DNA of 64,000 nucleotides, taken from Acarospora socialis. Lineage: Eukaryota; Ascomycota; Lecanoromycetes; Acarosporales; Acarosporaceae. Below the pieces are notes generated by a model. It searched no databases. It had not been told where the DNA came from and was given only the letters and a program-made list of their open reading frames with translations. Both the position numbers and the translations under genes were made by a program. The stretch is from NCBI GenBank assembly GCA_025617375.2, contig JAMYGW020000004.1, positions 744,001 through 808,000 of the forward strand, read 5' to 3'. Below are positions 1 through 12,745 of this stretch, in pieces (within the stretch, counting starts at the first letter, position 1; each line of letters starts with the position of its first letter).

Positions 1-3000
1 GTTCCATACGACGCTCCAACGAATGATTGAAGCCGTAGGAAAAGTTCTTGGTCCTCGGAGGGGATGACGGTGGTGTTGGTCCCACCGTAGCTAACCGTGG
101 CGCTGCCGCGGACACGAAGTCTGCTTGACCCGAAGATGACTGGCGCCTTGAGCTCCTTTGTGGGAGGATGGGTGACCGCCGCGCTTTCTTGCTCGTACTG
201 CCATATGATGGCTTCGAGCTTGCTTTGGATGCAATACGACTCGGCAGCTCGATTCCGCCTCCCGTATCGATGTTAGGGAGAATTGGAGGAACTTGAGAGA
301 TCTGGCTGAGCCGTGCTGCTCCTGATTCTTCGTGCTCCTCGGAGTCGAGATCACTGGTATCATTCTCATCCGATGACGCAGACGATGGCATGTCCTTGTC
401 CGGTGGGCGTCGCGTACCGGCCCCGATAGCGTCGCCCTCGTCGCTGAGATCGAGAGTGCGACTCCTCTCTACGCCAGTGGCTCGAGGATTGTCCCGGTAT
501 GGTTCTGCTCCATCCACGGTCGTGACCTCTGAGTTGACGTGTGGGCCCATAGATGGGGGCACCCTAGAGCTCCTGACAACCTCAAAGCCTTTACCTTTGT
601 CTTTGGTCTTTCCGCCGAACAGACCTTTTATCCAGCCGGTGGCGGAAGATACTGGGCCAGTGGGATCCGCCGGACCAGTCTTCAATCTCCGGGTTGGCAA
701 ATTGGACAATGCTGGTCCACGGACACCGTAATAGAAATCAACCTCTCGCACCGCGTAGTCGGTCGGAGATCCTCGCTGGTCGCTGACGTTGGGGTCCGAA
801 GTGTCTCGCTGAGCACCGAGATACGCAGGAATCGGTGTAACCCTGCCTGAGGCTGGCGGAATTTCAACCAGGTCCACTGCTTCTCCTTGCTCAGGACTGT
901 TTCGACTCCAATCCTTGTTAGCCCAGTCCCCGCTGTTCCAGGACCGCCTGCTCGGGTCGCCCGGTAGATTCATTTCCAACGTTGTCCTTCTTCCACGTGG
1001 TGGCCGGTAATAGGGATCTGCGGCCTCAGCAGACTTGAGACCTAGTATACCGCCCCGAGGCGACCCTCCAGCGCCAGCATTTGGACTAGCTCTTTGTAAG
1101 GAAGCGGCCCCATTGGGAGCGCCAGTAGTCGTGGGTGTGTACGGGGCACTGCCGCTACCTCTGTGAGGATGACCCGCGCTTGGCGCGCTGATCGAGTCAG
1201 GGCCTACGCTTCTTCTCCCGTCACTGGCCGCATGCCTGTTCAGCAGAACTGCAGAGCTCCCAGATAAGCTGCGGGACCTTGCGTCGTTGAGCTGAATAGA
1301 TTTGTGGTCGTTATCGTGACCCAGCATGGCTGCGTCCGAAGTCATGCTATTCCGAGCAGCGCCATCACGTCGCGATAACCTTCGGGAGAGCTGACGCATG
1401 CCGAAAACCTGAGATGGAGCAATGAAAGTTAGCGTGTGCTTGCTCCGGTAAGAGACGGATAGGTGCATAGGGAGAAAAGTTTTATTGGTGAATGTTTTTG
1501 ACAACTCACCTTGACAAGCCCTCCTCGTCTGGCTGTACCGCCAGCCATACCTTCCTCTCCACCGGCACCAGCAAGTCTTGCGGCCACTTCGATGACAGTC
1601 TGCACTGCATTCAGGAAGAAGCCGAACACCAACACAATAGCGTGCATTAAGAGGATAACGTAGCCAATCCAGCCTCTAGGTGCTTCTGTTACACCCAAGG
1701 AAGGCACAAAAGCCACGCTGAGGAGGATTGTAATGAGCCTGATAACCGCAAAGAAAATATGGTATGCATTCATGGAAGTGGAGGAATGGAATGGTCGAAA
1801 GGCGTTCAGAGTGAGAATGAAAATGACTTCGCAAATTGCTAGAAGAATCAGCTGAGCAATACCGGAAGGCTGAAGGGCACCAATGGCTACACCGCGGACG
1901 AAGGTAAGCAGCACCGGAATGAGAGCAAAGGTAGCAGCATTATCGGAGTAGGTGTTGTAAAGCGGACCGTAGAGCATCACAGTCGGGAGGTCGTCGAACA
2001 AGAACGATCGCGGCCTCGTTGAAGCAATGAGCCAGAGAAGCCAGCCGGCGAAGCCGATCAGAGCAAATAAGAGGATGGCCGCAAGAACCACTGTGAAAGC
2101 AGGCGACTGAGGCGCGACAACCAGTTGAAACATCGACAAGGCAACTACTGGTAGCAGAAAATAACTGAACAAGATGCGGATCACGGTTCCGACCGTGAAA
2201 GGCATGTTCTTGGCTCTCAGGTCCTCCTCTTGCGTATTTGATAGATACCGCCAGGCCCATCGGAAAACAAACCAAGCTTGTATACACAAGATTACGGCGG
2301 CCAAGATGATCAGCAGCCATATGACCATGCCAGCCCATATGTCTCTAACAGTATCTATGCCCACCAGCTGGCTCAGGCGGTCCAGCCCATAGGTTCCATT
2401 AACCACATAGAGACCGTCCATCAAGCTCCGTGTACCGTTGCCGTGACTCACGAAGCTTTCATTGAACATCAAGACAGACCAGCTGGCCTGGCTGACAACG
2501 GGCTGATAGTAGCCAGGATAGTTGAGACTGAGCCCTCCAGCAAGAACGATGAATTGTATATAGTGCAGACAGTCTCCGAAGCCAGGCGTCACCAGCCGCA
2601 GTAGATCTGCGTCTCTTCCATAATTACTCGCCCACCGGAAAGTGTCGGCGGAGCCCCAAGGACTGTAGATCGCAGCAAAGGAAGTAGCAAATCCTACACT
2701 GACCAAGATGACTAGGGGCAGGTAGGTGAGAAGAGTTGTAACAGTAGACCCGAGGTCAGGGGTGATACTGGCGGAAACGCATGCCAGATCCGCGTTGCTG
2801 GCATCGCCAGAGGTGACTCGTAGAGTGGTAGAGATCGTCGTGAAGGCATACGAAGAATACATATCATGAGCCACAGTGACGGCGGGAAGTTGCAACGGAT
2901 CGCTCCTAAGGACCACGTCAGCTTCTAAAGCGGCTCAGGAGCTAGGCATGTAAGCTCGGCCAACCTTGGGACTTACCCATTCGCAGTGAAGGAAGGCCCC

Positions 3001-3416
3001 AGAGGGCATCTGCCATGTATAGTCGCATTACAGAACCTCGAAGGCGTAGCGTCATATGGTGTATAGGTGAGAACGCCGAACTTCGCAAAGAGCGTCGAGT
3101 ACTTGTTGTTCGGCTGGCTTAGATCCACAATCTTGCCAACTGTAGAGTTGGGGTCGGACCATTGCGAATCGTTGGGTTCGGGATAGGGCACTTGCGTGGC
3201 AACACCAGAGACATTGCCATACACAGTAATATTAAGATTATGGCTCGGAGATGTCGTGTTAAAGGAGGCGTAGAAGTGTAGAGGTACAAACTGCAGTTGA
3301 CGAGGGTTGGAGTTGACTATGTTCGGGCTGAGGCAGTTCTCGAAGTTGACGTAGGCGGCAGCAGCGGGCGTTGCCAAGCCGGCGAGGGTGATGGTCAACC
3401 AAAGGATATGAACCAT
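1..3416 (-). CDS. TRP-like ion channel / flavin-carrier family membrane protein (3' end off window)
   Basis: Exons on the minus strand are 3416-2977, 2905-1510 and 1408 to beyond position 1; all phases close. The protein starts with a cleavable signal peptide (MVHILWLTITLAG...), followed by an ML-like lumenal/extracellular domain with Cys residues and N-glycosylation sites to about residue 165. A block of roughly nine hydrophobic segments follows (about 190-590). A long Ser/Pro/Arg-rich cytosolic tail begins after GMRQLSRR and stays open to the left edge. This order matches the fungal TRP-like family (FLC, Pkd2, Neurospora spray), which is linked to calcium homeostasis and ER or plasma-membrane channel activity. 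An upstream in-frame ATG at 3614 would add 66 residues ahead of the signal peptide, so I prefer 3416. Family assignment is firm; the exact ion or substrate is not. Confidence 0.85.
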
Positions 3417-5279
3417 TTGTGAGAAGACGAGCGATGTCTGCCACCGTCGTGGATGTGGTGGAGCCTCCTGCGGTTGAAGACATGAATCCTTCCCCGGCCT
3501 TTGCCAGCGCGACAATACCAACCACCAATCCGGAATTATGGGCGTTATTCTTGACCGTCCCCTTGGTTCAGCACGTCGACCTATAACCTCGATCGTCATC
3601 TCCAGTTGACTCATTGCATTCGCTCCGTCCCCGGCAACCCCCAGCTGGAGGGCACCTGAGGCTCCTTTTCACTCCACGATTAAGGTAGGTGTGCCGGGCA
3701 AACTGTAAGCTCCAATCACACGCTCAAGTCGACGACACTCTTGCTTTGGACGCTGCCGTTGTGGCCAGGGCGGACTTTGCTTCGCTTTGGCAGAGAGGTT
3801 GAGGCGTCTAACGGGGAACGGCCGGGCGACTTTGTTACAGTGGGAAAAGGTGAACCCGCATGAAAAAGATCCACCATGAAGGGGCATCCGGAAGAGAAGG
3901 TCGAGTCGGCACTAGAAAGAGATTGATCGACGTAGGAGCATCGTTCAATTGGTAGGAGAAGTTCTCTTCTCTGCCTGGATGTTTCTGAGGTCCTCCTTTT
4001 GGCAGCACTCGTACGAATAAGGCCAACAGAGCAGGTCGGCACCGGGCTAACGAACAAGGATTAGTACTTTAGCTGGTAAAGCTTACGAGCCCAACGTCAT
4101 CAATTTTACACCGATTTGTATGTACAGTAATCTACTGCAGCACAAGGAAGAGGGATCAAGTATCGTGATGGAGAGAGAAGTCCAAAAATAAAGGATGTGC
4201 TGTTAATTTAGAACTTGGCCATAATTGATAGTAAGGAAATACCTAGGTACCTTAGGCTATTGTTGGACAGCAGATCGAGAAGATGCCCAGTCGGAAAAGA
4301 CTAACACGAGAGTCCATACCTTAGGGTACCTCACCTACTACTGTCGCCACCGAGCTTTTACCCGAAGAGGTTGTCAGGCTACCTACCTTGAGGCAACCAG
4401 GTAACGTTACCTTACCATGCATAGACCTAGAAATTCCATGTGTCGGATACTTATCTTGAAACAGATATCTTGCACCTCTAGGATGGCCTTTTCACGGGCC
4501 TAAAGATACATATATCCAGGAAGCAGTTGGTAAATGACGCACAGTCTATTACTTGATCTGGAAATGGTCATCGTATCTTTGAGATTCTGAGGGTATCCAA
4601 CATCACATACAGATGACCCACAAGATGGCAAGTTTGCTAAGTTAGAATCAACCTGACTGTCCGGAAAAGGATGTTATAAGTTACGATGGTCTCCATGTCC
4701 CGAGGTGGCGCAGCGCAACGAATTCGGCTGTCGATCATTGATCTATTAATAAGTAGATGGCCCTGTCGATTTAACGGTCACGCATTGGCACGGTAACAAT
4801 GCTCCGATCAAATAACGTTAACTAGCAGCACACGCCGTCCTAGGCTTGGTGTAAATTTCTGGTGCGAAGTTATCCCGACCGCAGACCACGAATTGTCGTT
4901 CGAAAGCATCGATTCCAGATGAATATCCTCTTCAAGCATGTCGATATCAGCGTGACATAGAGATAGCACACCAGAGTCAGCTTGTCAGATGGTACTTCAT
5001 CGCAGGGCAGTTGGTACATCATGTTCTCCTCTACGCGCAGTCCCTCTGGTTGTGTCTGCATGGACTACTCCGCCGTTGTAGTATGAACGATACCCTAGAT
5101 TCTAGATACCACATCCTCAATGCAATGGCGTCTGAGAAAGAATGGCGAGTGCTACTCCACGAGATGCTTCTCCCTACTGTCTTTGGACAGGTCAGGTTTT
5201 ATCTGTATTGGTTTCGGGCTTGAAATATTTTTATCTGCCTATAGACCAACGGCGCTTTCCCGAGATCTCATCCGATATG
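3417..5279. other. Intergenic, no gene seen
   Basis: No ORF here has recognisable protein character. The stretch contains the 5' region of the TRP-like gene. Between 4240 and 4420 there is a cluster of short palindromic ACCTAGGTACC-like and CCTTAGG motifs. The rest is ordinary AT-leaning spacer. Confidence 0.5.
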
Positions 5280-5789
5280 TCATGAGCTCGTAAGCCGACC
5301 CCGAGCATGAGCTTGCTGGTCCGAGTCCGAGTCCGAGTCCCAGTTCGAATGCATCGTCGTCCCGTACCCATTGTGCAGCTGCGTGATCGGGATCCGTTCC
5401 CCGACGGCCTGGGGCCCAGACGGCCACCTGGACCAATTCTCATGTGGACCTTCGTAACACGAGCAAGTGTTCTCACAGTACCGATGCGCGAACTGAAGCT
5501 CGTGGTCGTTCCGGTCGTGGTTTTCGTACATGTCGCAGACGGGGTGGTATCGTAGTGGGAAGGTGGGGTGGGCTGACTCGTAGCAGTCGCATTCCGCTTC
5601 GCTGGAGATGCAGAAGGGGTACAATCTCGGGTGGGTGGCTGATCTGAACCCAACCGGTGCTGGAAGGTCGGGGCAGTTGAAGCGGGCTTGAGTTGTTGGT
5701 GGTGAAGGTGGTGGAACACATCTTGCAAAATGAGCCAGTGTCAGAAGAAGTAGCATGCCATTGAGATGTAGGAGGTGATGAGAACTCAT
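5280..5789 (-). CDS. Small secreted cysteine-containing protein, unknown function
   Basis: This is a single-exon ORF of 169 residues. The first 24 or so residues form a signal peptide (hydrophobic core MLLLLTLAHF), followed by a Pro-rich linker. The mature part has clustered cysteines: NCPD, FCISSEAECDCY, VCDMY and RYCENTCSCY, eight in all after the signal. The C-terminal tail is polar with an Asp-Ser repeat (SDSDSDSD), encoded by a TCCGAG-type microsatellite near 5319-5340. An alternative start at residue 12 would give a shorter signal peptide. I do not recognise a named family. Small size, secretion signal and paired cysteines fit a secreted fungal protein of the effector-like or cell-wall type, but that is inference only. 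Confidence 0.6.
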   Translation of the reverse strand: MSSHHLLHLNGMLLLLTLAHFARCVPPPSPPTTQARFNCPDLPAPVGFRSATHPRLYPFCISSEAECDCYESAHPTFPLRYHPVCDMYENHDRNDHELQFAHRYCENTCSCYEGPHENWSRWPSGPQAVGERIPITQLHNGYGTTMHSNWDSDSDSDQQAHARGRLTSS

Positions 5790-7405
5790 ATTGTTCGATA
5801 GGAAAGTAGACGGAAAAATGGAAGAAAAGAATCTTCATACTGACCAGGAAGCTGCTCAGGTTTATATACTTGATAAGTGATCGGAACAAAGAATACACTT
5901 GCTTCGCAACTGAGCGCATGCAATTGTTAGGAGATCTTGACATGCAGCACACAGCCTGAGTGATCGTTGTTTCATGTCACGATGCCGCGAAGCGCATACC
6001 CAGGCTGTGAGAGATTCAACAAAGTAGTGATGAAACAAGCAATAGATCCGACAGAGCGATGATCGGGTACACACTTGATCAAAGGGGGAGTGGACGATAC
6101 ACTGCGCCCTGATAGATCATACGCATGGCATCAAGCAACAAAGCTGCACTCCAGATACTTAATTGAAACACGATTGGTCCAAAACGCCGACGCAGGACAG
6201 CAAATGCAAGCAGCATCTGTAGCCGCAGATCTCATCTGACATGGTGGGGAATCCCAGTTCGGTCGGAAAGATGGCATCTTCTCTGATGCCCTGACTGTGT
6301 CACTCCTTCAAGTTTCCTCTAGGCTTGGAGGAACGCGGGAAGTATTCGTATGGGGGCAGAGGAGTATGAGTACTTGCATCACTGCACAAACTATGCGCCA
6401 CAGGTCCGCCATCACCAGATGCAGAATCTCAAACCACAGTCCCATGGATTGTTCCCGCTCACCTGCAAGCCAGAGTCCAAAAGTGTGGAGAAGGGTGCCT
6501 CGAGGCGTGGGGCTCTGTAGTGCATCTGGAGTCCAAGCGATACGTTTTCAGACTCTGGGACGATATTTACGTTCATTCTAAAGGTACCCATCTTCACGTT
6601 CCTAGAACCAGTGTTTACTTTTCAAATCTCTCCTCTGTTTCTCCAATTGCTGGTGTAAGTTTCAGATTGCAAGCTATAGTTTTATGTCCTGAATGAATGC
6701 CAACAACTTACTGGGGCAATCCAACACATCAGGATGCGGAAGTTTATACAGGACTAGTCGCTTAGTGTTTACCTGCCCTAAATTGTAGGCCAACAAATAC
6801 GGTAGATACACTCTATTTTCAATGATTTTCCGTTGTTTAGATGTCAATGAAAGAGTGTGTAGCATAAAACAGTTTGAGGTCAAGAAGATACAACTGAGTA
6901 TATGAGATGTTTTGGCTGATTCGTTGATCAATGCCCTGATGGTAGGTAAGTATTTCAGACGATGACTAAGTGCGACTGAGCGCTAGTTCAAATCGGGCTC
7001 GGACGGAGTCAGTGCGCTTTGGGCATGCACGGTGTTCCGTACCGGTATTTACATCCAACCGTTTCATCCCTACGGTCTCTAAATCCAGGTGCTGCAAGGG
7101 CATACGACAACACCTTGTTCTCTTGGTGAATGCATTCTTCCACTCAGTCTGTCTAAAATATTCTACCTGACTTGAGTCTAACCAATTTGCTGGAGTGTTC
7201 AGAGTTAGCGCCCTACCTGATGTTTGCAATGCTTTGTTGGCGGCGACAGGTCTTTGGGGTTCATAACGTCTAAGAGCAGTGGTTGGTCAGCCCCGCTGAG
7301 CTTAGGAAGGCTAGAGTGTGCCGGACACGACGCAGCGGGACGATCTGGTTGTCCAGATGAAATTACTCCCGGGCCCTCGTCACGCTGGGCTCCAGCAATA
7401 TAATC
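5790..7405. other. Intergenic, no gene seen
   Basis: Only short ORFs without family resemblance are present. The region separates the divergent secreted-protein gene and the large gene starting at 7406, so it should hold both promoters. I saw no tRNA or repeat. Confidence 0.5.
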
Positions 7406-10400
7406 ATGGCTGAGGATGGCTCGACGTTGGAACGCCCACGGCTCGAACAGAAACTGTTCGCCAAGCACAGCTGGCGGGGTAAACTTTTCTCCCAGGAAGA
7501 GAAGTCGGCAAAGAAGGCAGAAAAGAAGTCTGAGGCGGACAATAATGTGGCAGACTTTCTGAGATCTGCAACCAACAAGCAGTCAAAGCCTCAACCCGAA
7601 ATAGCGATCCCTCGAATTGATACCTCAGCTGCGTTGAGGTGGCCTACCGCTGCCGAAATTACTCAATCTTCAAGCTCGCAAAGCCAGGAGAGAAGAGATC
7701 CTCAAACACATCGTCCCAGGGTCAGAAAGGGGAAAGGTCTCAGTGTAAAGTTCACAAGCGCAGAGCCGGTTATCATTGGCGAAGGTGGTGAGGAATCGGA
7801 AACGCCACCAAGAGCAGTTTCGCAGTTAAAGGCTCGATTACAGCAAAGGCCATCGGAAGGAGTGGCGGTGATCCAGGATGCGGATCAGGGTGTAGCAACA
7901 GGACATCAGCGAGCGTCGGAACCATCCCGTGAACCTTCAGAGTTGGACCTTGTCGGTGAAGGGAGCTTTCGGCCTCAGCCACTGCGGAGAACCCCTACCG
8001 GCATCAGTGACGTTGAGAGCCCATCCTCTGTTGACTACGAGTCTCCAGTGTCGCCCCTTGATGAGGATTCATCCTTTCCACCGCATCATCTTGGTCATAG
8101 CGGTTCCTCTGTACCAGGCGCGCTAGCAAAGATGAGGCTCGAGGAAGGGAAAGCGTTGCATCATGCACAACGTGTGCCATCTACCCCTCCACCAGTCTAC
8201 ACGTCGGCCAACTCAAAGTATACCACAACAGAAGCTCCATCGACCTCTTCAGCCCCTAAGTCGACGATAGGTTTAGGACCTGCGCTGACCTCCCCTCTCT
8301 ATCCATCACATTCTCCACAAATATCTTCTCATAGTCCCGTGGCGGTTCACTCGGGATTTGTCCCGTCCGTTTTAATACCTGGAGGACCTCAGCATGGTAC
8401 TCAAGCCATGCCACCGAAGCCCTATCAGGCTGTGGGTCTTCCGGTCGAAGCTGATTTCGAAGACGACGACCCGAAATCAACACCCTTTTCGCTGCGCTCC
8501 GCCGTACATGCCATTCGGGATGATGCGTTAGAGCAATTCTCGACGCGTGTTGAGCATTACAACTCGCTATTTCACTTGGCAGCAGAACGTTTGAAGCCGA
8601 TTATGGAAACTACCTTCGCGGAGTGGATCAGAGCTGGAACTTGGTGGTTTCTCAAAGGGAGGGGTGAGCTTGAAACAGCCATTCGCTCTAGACCACGTAG
8701 CACCCATGGACAACCAGCACATCATCCCGAGAGACCGCTGCAGGCGTATATCAATCTTGCAAAAGCGTGGTGGATCATCAAATACATCGCACCCCAACAT
8801 CCAGAACTTCGGAGGTTCGGCAATGCAAGCATGGATGCCATGGTTGCCATTGTTAGGAACATTGGCGATGAGGACTTTGCACAGCTTATCGAGCTGCATC
8901 AAGCAATTTTAATTAGTCTACGTGCACTAACGATGTCCATGAAGAGGAATGGTTTGCTACCACCCTGTCAAGATCAAAATCCATTGGGGCCAGGGCTAGA
9001 TACGAAAATATGGATTCAATACCCATTCTTCACACCAGAGATACAGAGCTTACTCTCAAGTAACGTCTCCCGGTCGATGATACTCAAGACGTCCTCCCAA
9101 AGCCGAAGCCTGTCCGACACCATGCCCCTAAGTGATACGAAGCAACGCTTCAGCTACGGGAGAAAGTTTGTCGAGGCGACTCTCAGTTCAAATGACGATA
9201 TAACCGAAGAGTTTCGATTCCCATGTGTAGTTTCCGTCATGCGTGATCGGACAGACTGGCAGATGGAAGTTGTCATTGCCAGCCAAAATGGACTGGTCAA
9301 CATCTCCATTCAACCCAATAAGAAGCTTGGTCTTACTTGGAGTGATGTGGAATGGGAGACTCGGTCACACGCGATGCGAGTAGGACTGCCTCGAGGTTTC
9401 GAGCTGTCTGTCCAATTCTCGCAAGAGGACTTTAAGATGGTCTGGGAAATGTACGACTACACACAGAAGCTGGAGGCAAGCCTTCAGCCAGGGCCTAGTG
9501 AAGAACTTCTTTACGAAACAACGCTCAAAGTCTTTCAATACGTTGACCCTAGGCCCCTCAAAGCGTTCCCGTCGGAGCCCGGCAAACGATGCAGACTGTT
9601 GTTGTTCGAGAGCAAAAGCACACGCTCGGAACCCACGGGACGACGCAAGCTACACTCTGGATATCGACTCGCAGTAGCGACCAGCCCGAAGACCAAAACT
9701 GTGAGCAATGTCAGCCATATGCTAGGTAAACGAAGCCCGATACTGTTCAATTATTTGAGAGGTGAAGATGGCGCACCCGCACTACTACTTAATATTCCGG
9801 ACGACAAAGAAACATTTACTCTGGTGATGACATTCTACGAAGCTACTGAGCGTACGGATCTGCATTCTCTGCTGAGTGGTACGTCTGTAAGGAATCATGA
9901 GGCTTGCACGGTATCGATGCAACTGAAACGCTTCTCGATGGAGAGAGCAATACAAGCCGAGGAATTATCCGCCTCCGGCTTGGGTACTCTTGAGACATTT
10001 GAGTGGCAGCAGTTGCGAGTTATCAAGAAGGACTGGGAGCACCTAGATCAGTTACAAGTCCACAATGCGCTGTCCGAGAACTTGAGGATTTGTATAGATT
10101 GTAGATATGGAACAATCACGGATCACGTTAACCTTGGTCAGTTTGCCACGATACCTTAGGCTTACGTTACTGACAATATCAGCCCCAGGAGAATTATACC
10201 TCAACTTGAGTGTCCATGCAGCTACGGAGATGAAACTCTTAAGACCTTCTCAAGAAGACCTGACGGTTTGTGTAGTGGAGAACTCACTTCCTGCTGGATT
10301 ACCGGAGGCCCTGACGAAGCTTCTACAAGAAGTGGCTACTTCAGAGACTATACGGTCTTATAACTTTCATAATTTACATGGTATGGTTCCTAGAGTAGTG

Positions 10401-11058
10401 AGCTTTGGATCTATCTGCGAGGTCACTAACTGAGAGATGGTTAGATTTACACTCATTTATTTTGGCGGTCACCGGCTTCACGGTGATGTTTGACGGGTAG
10501 ACGACTTCCCGCCTTTTAGTGGTTGCCCAAAGCTGACCCAATCCCCGTTCTAGGAATGCTACCACCTTCGCGATCTCTCGGCGTAGGATGGTAGTGCCCA
10601 TCCACAAGAGATGGGAAGCCACCCGTGCTCGGTTGCAGGTGTTGAAGCAGGACAAGATCGTTCAGCTTGCCGCATTTTTCGAAGACTTCAACCACGGCGA
10701 GTGCATGAACTTCGCCTTGAAGAGCACGGACGTCTTTGAGAGCTTCAACAGATCAGGCAAATTCTGCATCAGGATTGTCGACGCCAAATTTGCCCTACCA
10801 AAAGATGGAGAGGGTGCCAGAAGGAAGTTTGTCTGCCTCGATATGCCAGAGTATCCAGGCGAACATGATGATATCGCCATTACATTCGATACGGAAGCTG
10901 GTGCGCCACAGATCTCTCCCCAAATTGCCAGCGCTGCAAGACTAACACCCATCAATCAGAGCGGGATAGGTTTGCAGAAACCCTCCCAGCGGCAGTCGAC
11001 AAAGTCTCAAGAATGGGATCGTTACGAAAATGAATTGTTTCCAGCATTACTTCTATAG
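7406..11058 (+). CDS. Large conserved fungal protein of unknown function (1161 aa)
   Basis: Exons are 7406-10136, 10183-10380, 10445-10496 and 10554-11058, with small introns and a 52-base third exon; the phases close. The first 350 residues are Ser/Pro/Lys-rich and look disordered. From about residue 350 the sequence becomes globular, with a Trp-rich helical block (FAEWIRAGTWWFLKGRGELE, then AWWIIKYIAPQHPELRRFGN) that looks conserved. The C-terminal third has mixed alpha/beta character (RSGKFCIRIVDAKFALP; FVCLDMPEYPGEHDD). No signal peptide or membrane segment is visible. I recall similar proteins being widespread in Pezizomycotina without an assigned function, and I do not name one. The start is the first ATG after an upstream stop. 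The last exon ends shortly after a polar region, so a further 3' exon is possible. Confidence 0.75.
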
Positions 11059-11447
11059 GCGCTTGGGGATGGTCTGCCATTTCTTACTGCTGGCGGTCGG
11101 CTTTGCTCATCTGGGCCTACAGGGTCTCGGCTTCTGCGTGCAGGGATACCCAGGGCATGTGTACTGTATCGATGATGTATTTGGAAGTTATCTTAACGTC
11201 TTGTTCATCTTCTTTCTGTCTCGAACGGTGGTTTTGACGCCGGAGCGGCCTCGGGGAATCATTATTCCGACTATATTGGTGGGGCAGATTTTGCTTCAAT
11301 TGGGACCGAGGGGCGACCCATCTTCCTCAGCTTCTGTTATCACAGCTGAATTATAGAGCATCATCAACTCGTTATTGAGTCAGTTATCGCTGTAGAGACA
11401 GTGATATTACGTCTCCGTCTGCGAATCCAGGTGACAACTCTCCAGAC
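11059..11447. other. Short intergenic space
   Basis: An ORF at 11030-11356 crosses the stop of the upstream gene. It is hydrophobic by composition but matches nothing I know, so I treat it as 3' UTR/promoter sequence. Confidence 0.45.
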
Positions 11448-12745
11448 ATGGCGCCAGACGCAGCCTCCAGATCACTATCCGCGGCAACGCAGGCCATCCA
11501 CGCCGATGACTACCTCAACAGCGCGCAAGATGTCGCGCCAGCAATGCATGTCTCCACGACGTTCAGATACGCTGACAAGCCAGAGGACCTGGTACCTGTC
11601 AAAGACCTCGATGTAAGTCAGGGCCAGTCTCCAGACTGCGATATTTCTACTACTGACTAGACCAACACGACCAGATCGACACGTTCGACAAACACATCTA
11701 CTCCCGCGAAACCGCGCCCAACACTACCCGCCTCGAAGCCATCCTCGCCTCCCTCCTCCACGCCCACGTGCTGACCTACTCTTCCGGCCTCGCCGCCTTG
11801 CACGCCGCCCTCATCCTGCTCAACCCCAAACGCATCTCCATCGGCGACGGCTACCACGGCTCGCACGGCGTCATCGGCCTGCACCAAAAGGTCAGCGGCA
11901 CGCAGAAACTCGCCCTGGACTGCGCGGCCGAGGAGCTGCAGGCCGGCGACGTGGTGCTCCTGGAAACGCCGCTGAACCCGACGGGCGAGGCGTACGAGAT
12001 CGCCGCGTACGCAGCCAAGGCGCATTCGCGCGGCGCGTATCTGCTCGTCGACGCGACGTTCGGCCCGCCGGGCTTGCAGGATCCGTTCGTGCACGGCGCG
12101 GATGTCGTCATGCATTCCGGGACGAAGTATCTGGGTGGACATAGCGATATGCTCTGCGGCGTTCTCGCGGTTCGGAGGAAGGAGTGGTATCGGACGCTCA
12201 GCGATGAGCGGACGTTCTTGGGGAGTGTTTTGGGAAGCTTGGAAGGGTGGCTCGGGGTCCGGAGTCTGAGGACGCTCAAGTTGCGCGTGCAGAGGCAGAG
12301 CCAGAACGCGGAGAGGCTGGTCGCTTGGCTGGCGGGAGTGTTGGGACCGGATAAGGTTTCTAATGGGGACGATACCGGTCACGGCCCGCCTGGCGGCAGC
12401 GAGGTCGTCAAGGCCGTGGTCGAGAAGATCGCCCACGCCAGCCTGCAGCATGAGGACAAGGTCTGGCTGCAGAAGCAGATGCCGAACGGCTACGGGCCGG
12501 TGTTTGCCATCTGGATGAGAGACGAGGGTCTGGCGAGGGCATTGCCCAGTAAGCTGCAACTGTTCCACCACGCTACTAGTTTAGGTGGGGTTGAGAGTCT
12601 CATCGAGTGGCGGACAATGAGCGACGCTACTGTTGACACGCGGTTGTTGAGAGTCAGTGTCGGGGTGGAGAATTGGGAGGATCTGAGAGATGATCTTTTC
12701 GCGGGCTTTAGGGCGCTGAATCGCGAGCGGCGAACGAAAGCTTAA
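11448..12745 (+). CDS. Cys/Met metabolism PLP-dependent enzyme (cystathionine gamma-synthase/beta-lyase family)
   Basis: Exons are 11448-11612 and 11675-12745, giving 411 residues, the usual size for the family. The fold-type I trans-sulfuration signature is clear: YSRETAPNTTRLE near the start of the large domain, TYSSGLAALHAAL for phosphate binding, DATFGPP with the Asp that contacts the pyridine nitrogen, and SGTKYLGGHSD with the PLP-binding lysine. Enzymes of this family make or break cystathionine or related thioethers in Met/Cys metabolism. The sequence resembles the poorly characterised yeast YHR112C / fission yeast trans-sulfuration group more than the main STR2 or STR3 enzymes; that finer placement is from memory. 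The second exon is strikingly GC-rich at its start. Confidence 0.88.

Noticed and set aside
6987-7010. GTTCAAAT string resembling a tRNA B box
   Set aside because: The flanking bases do not form a T stem and no A box or acceptor stem pairs with it.
11030-11356. 108-residue hydrophobic ORF overlapping the end of the 1161-residue gene
   Set aside because: No in-frame splice joins it to the upstream gene and it has no recognisable family; probably UTR.
11657-12571. 304-residue minus ORF antisense to the PLP enzyme
   Set aside because: It is Arg/Val/Asp-rich shadow coding opposite a clear enzyme with high third-position GC.
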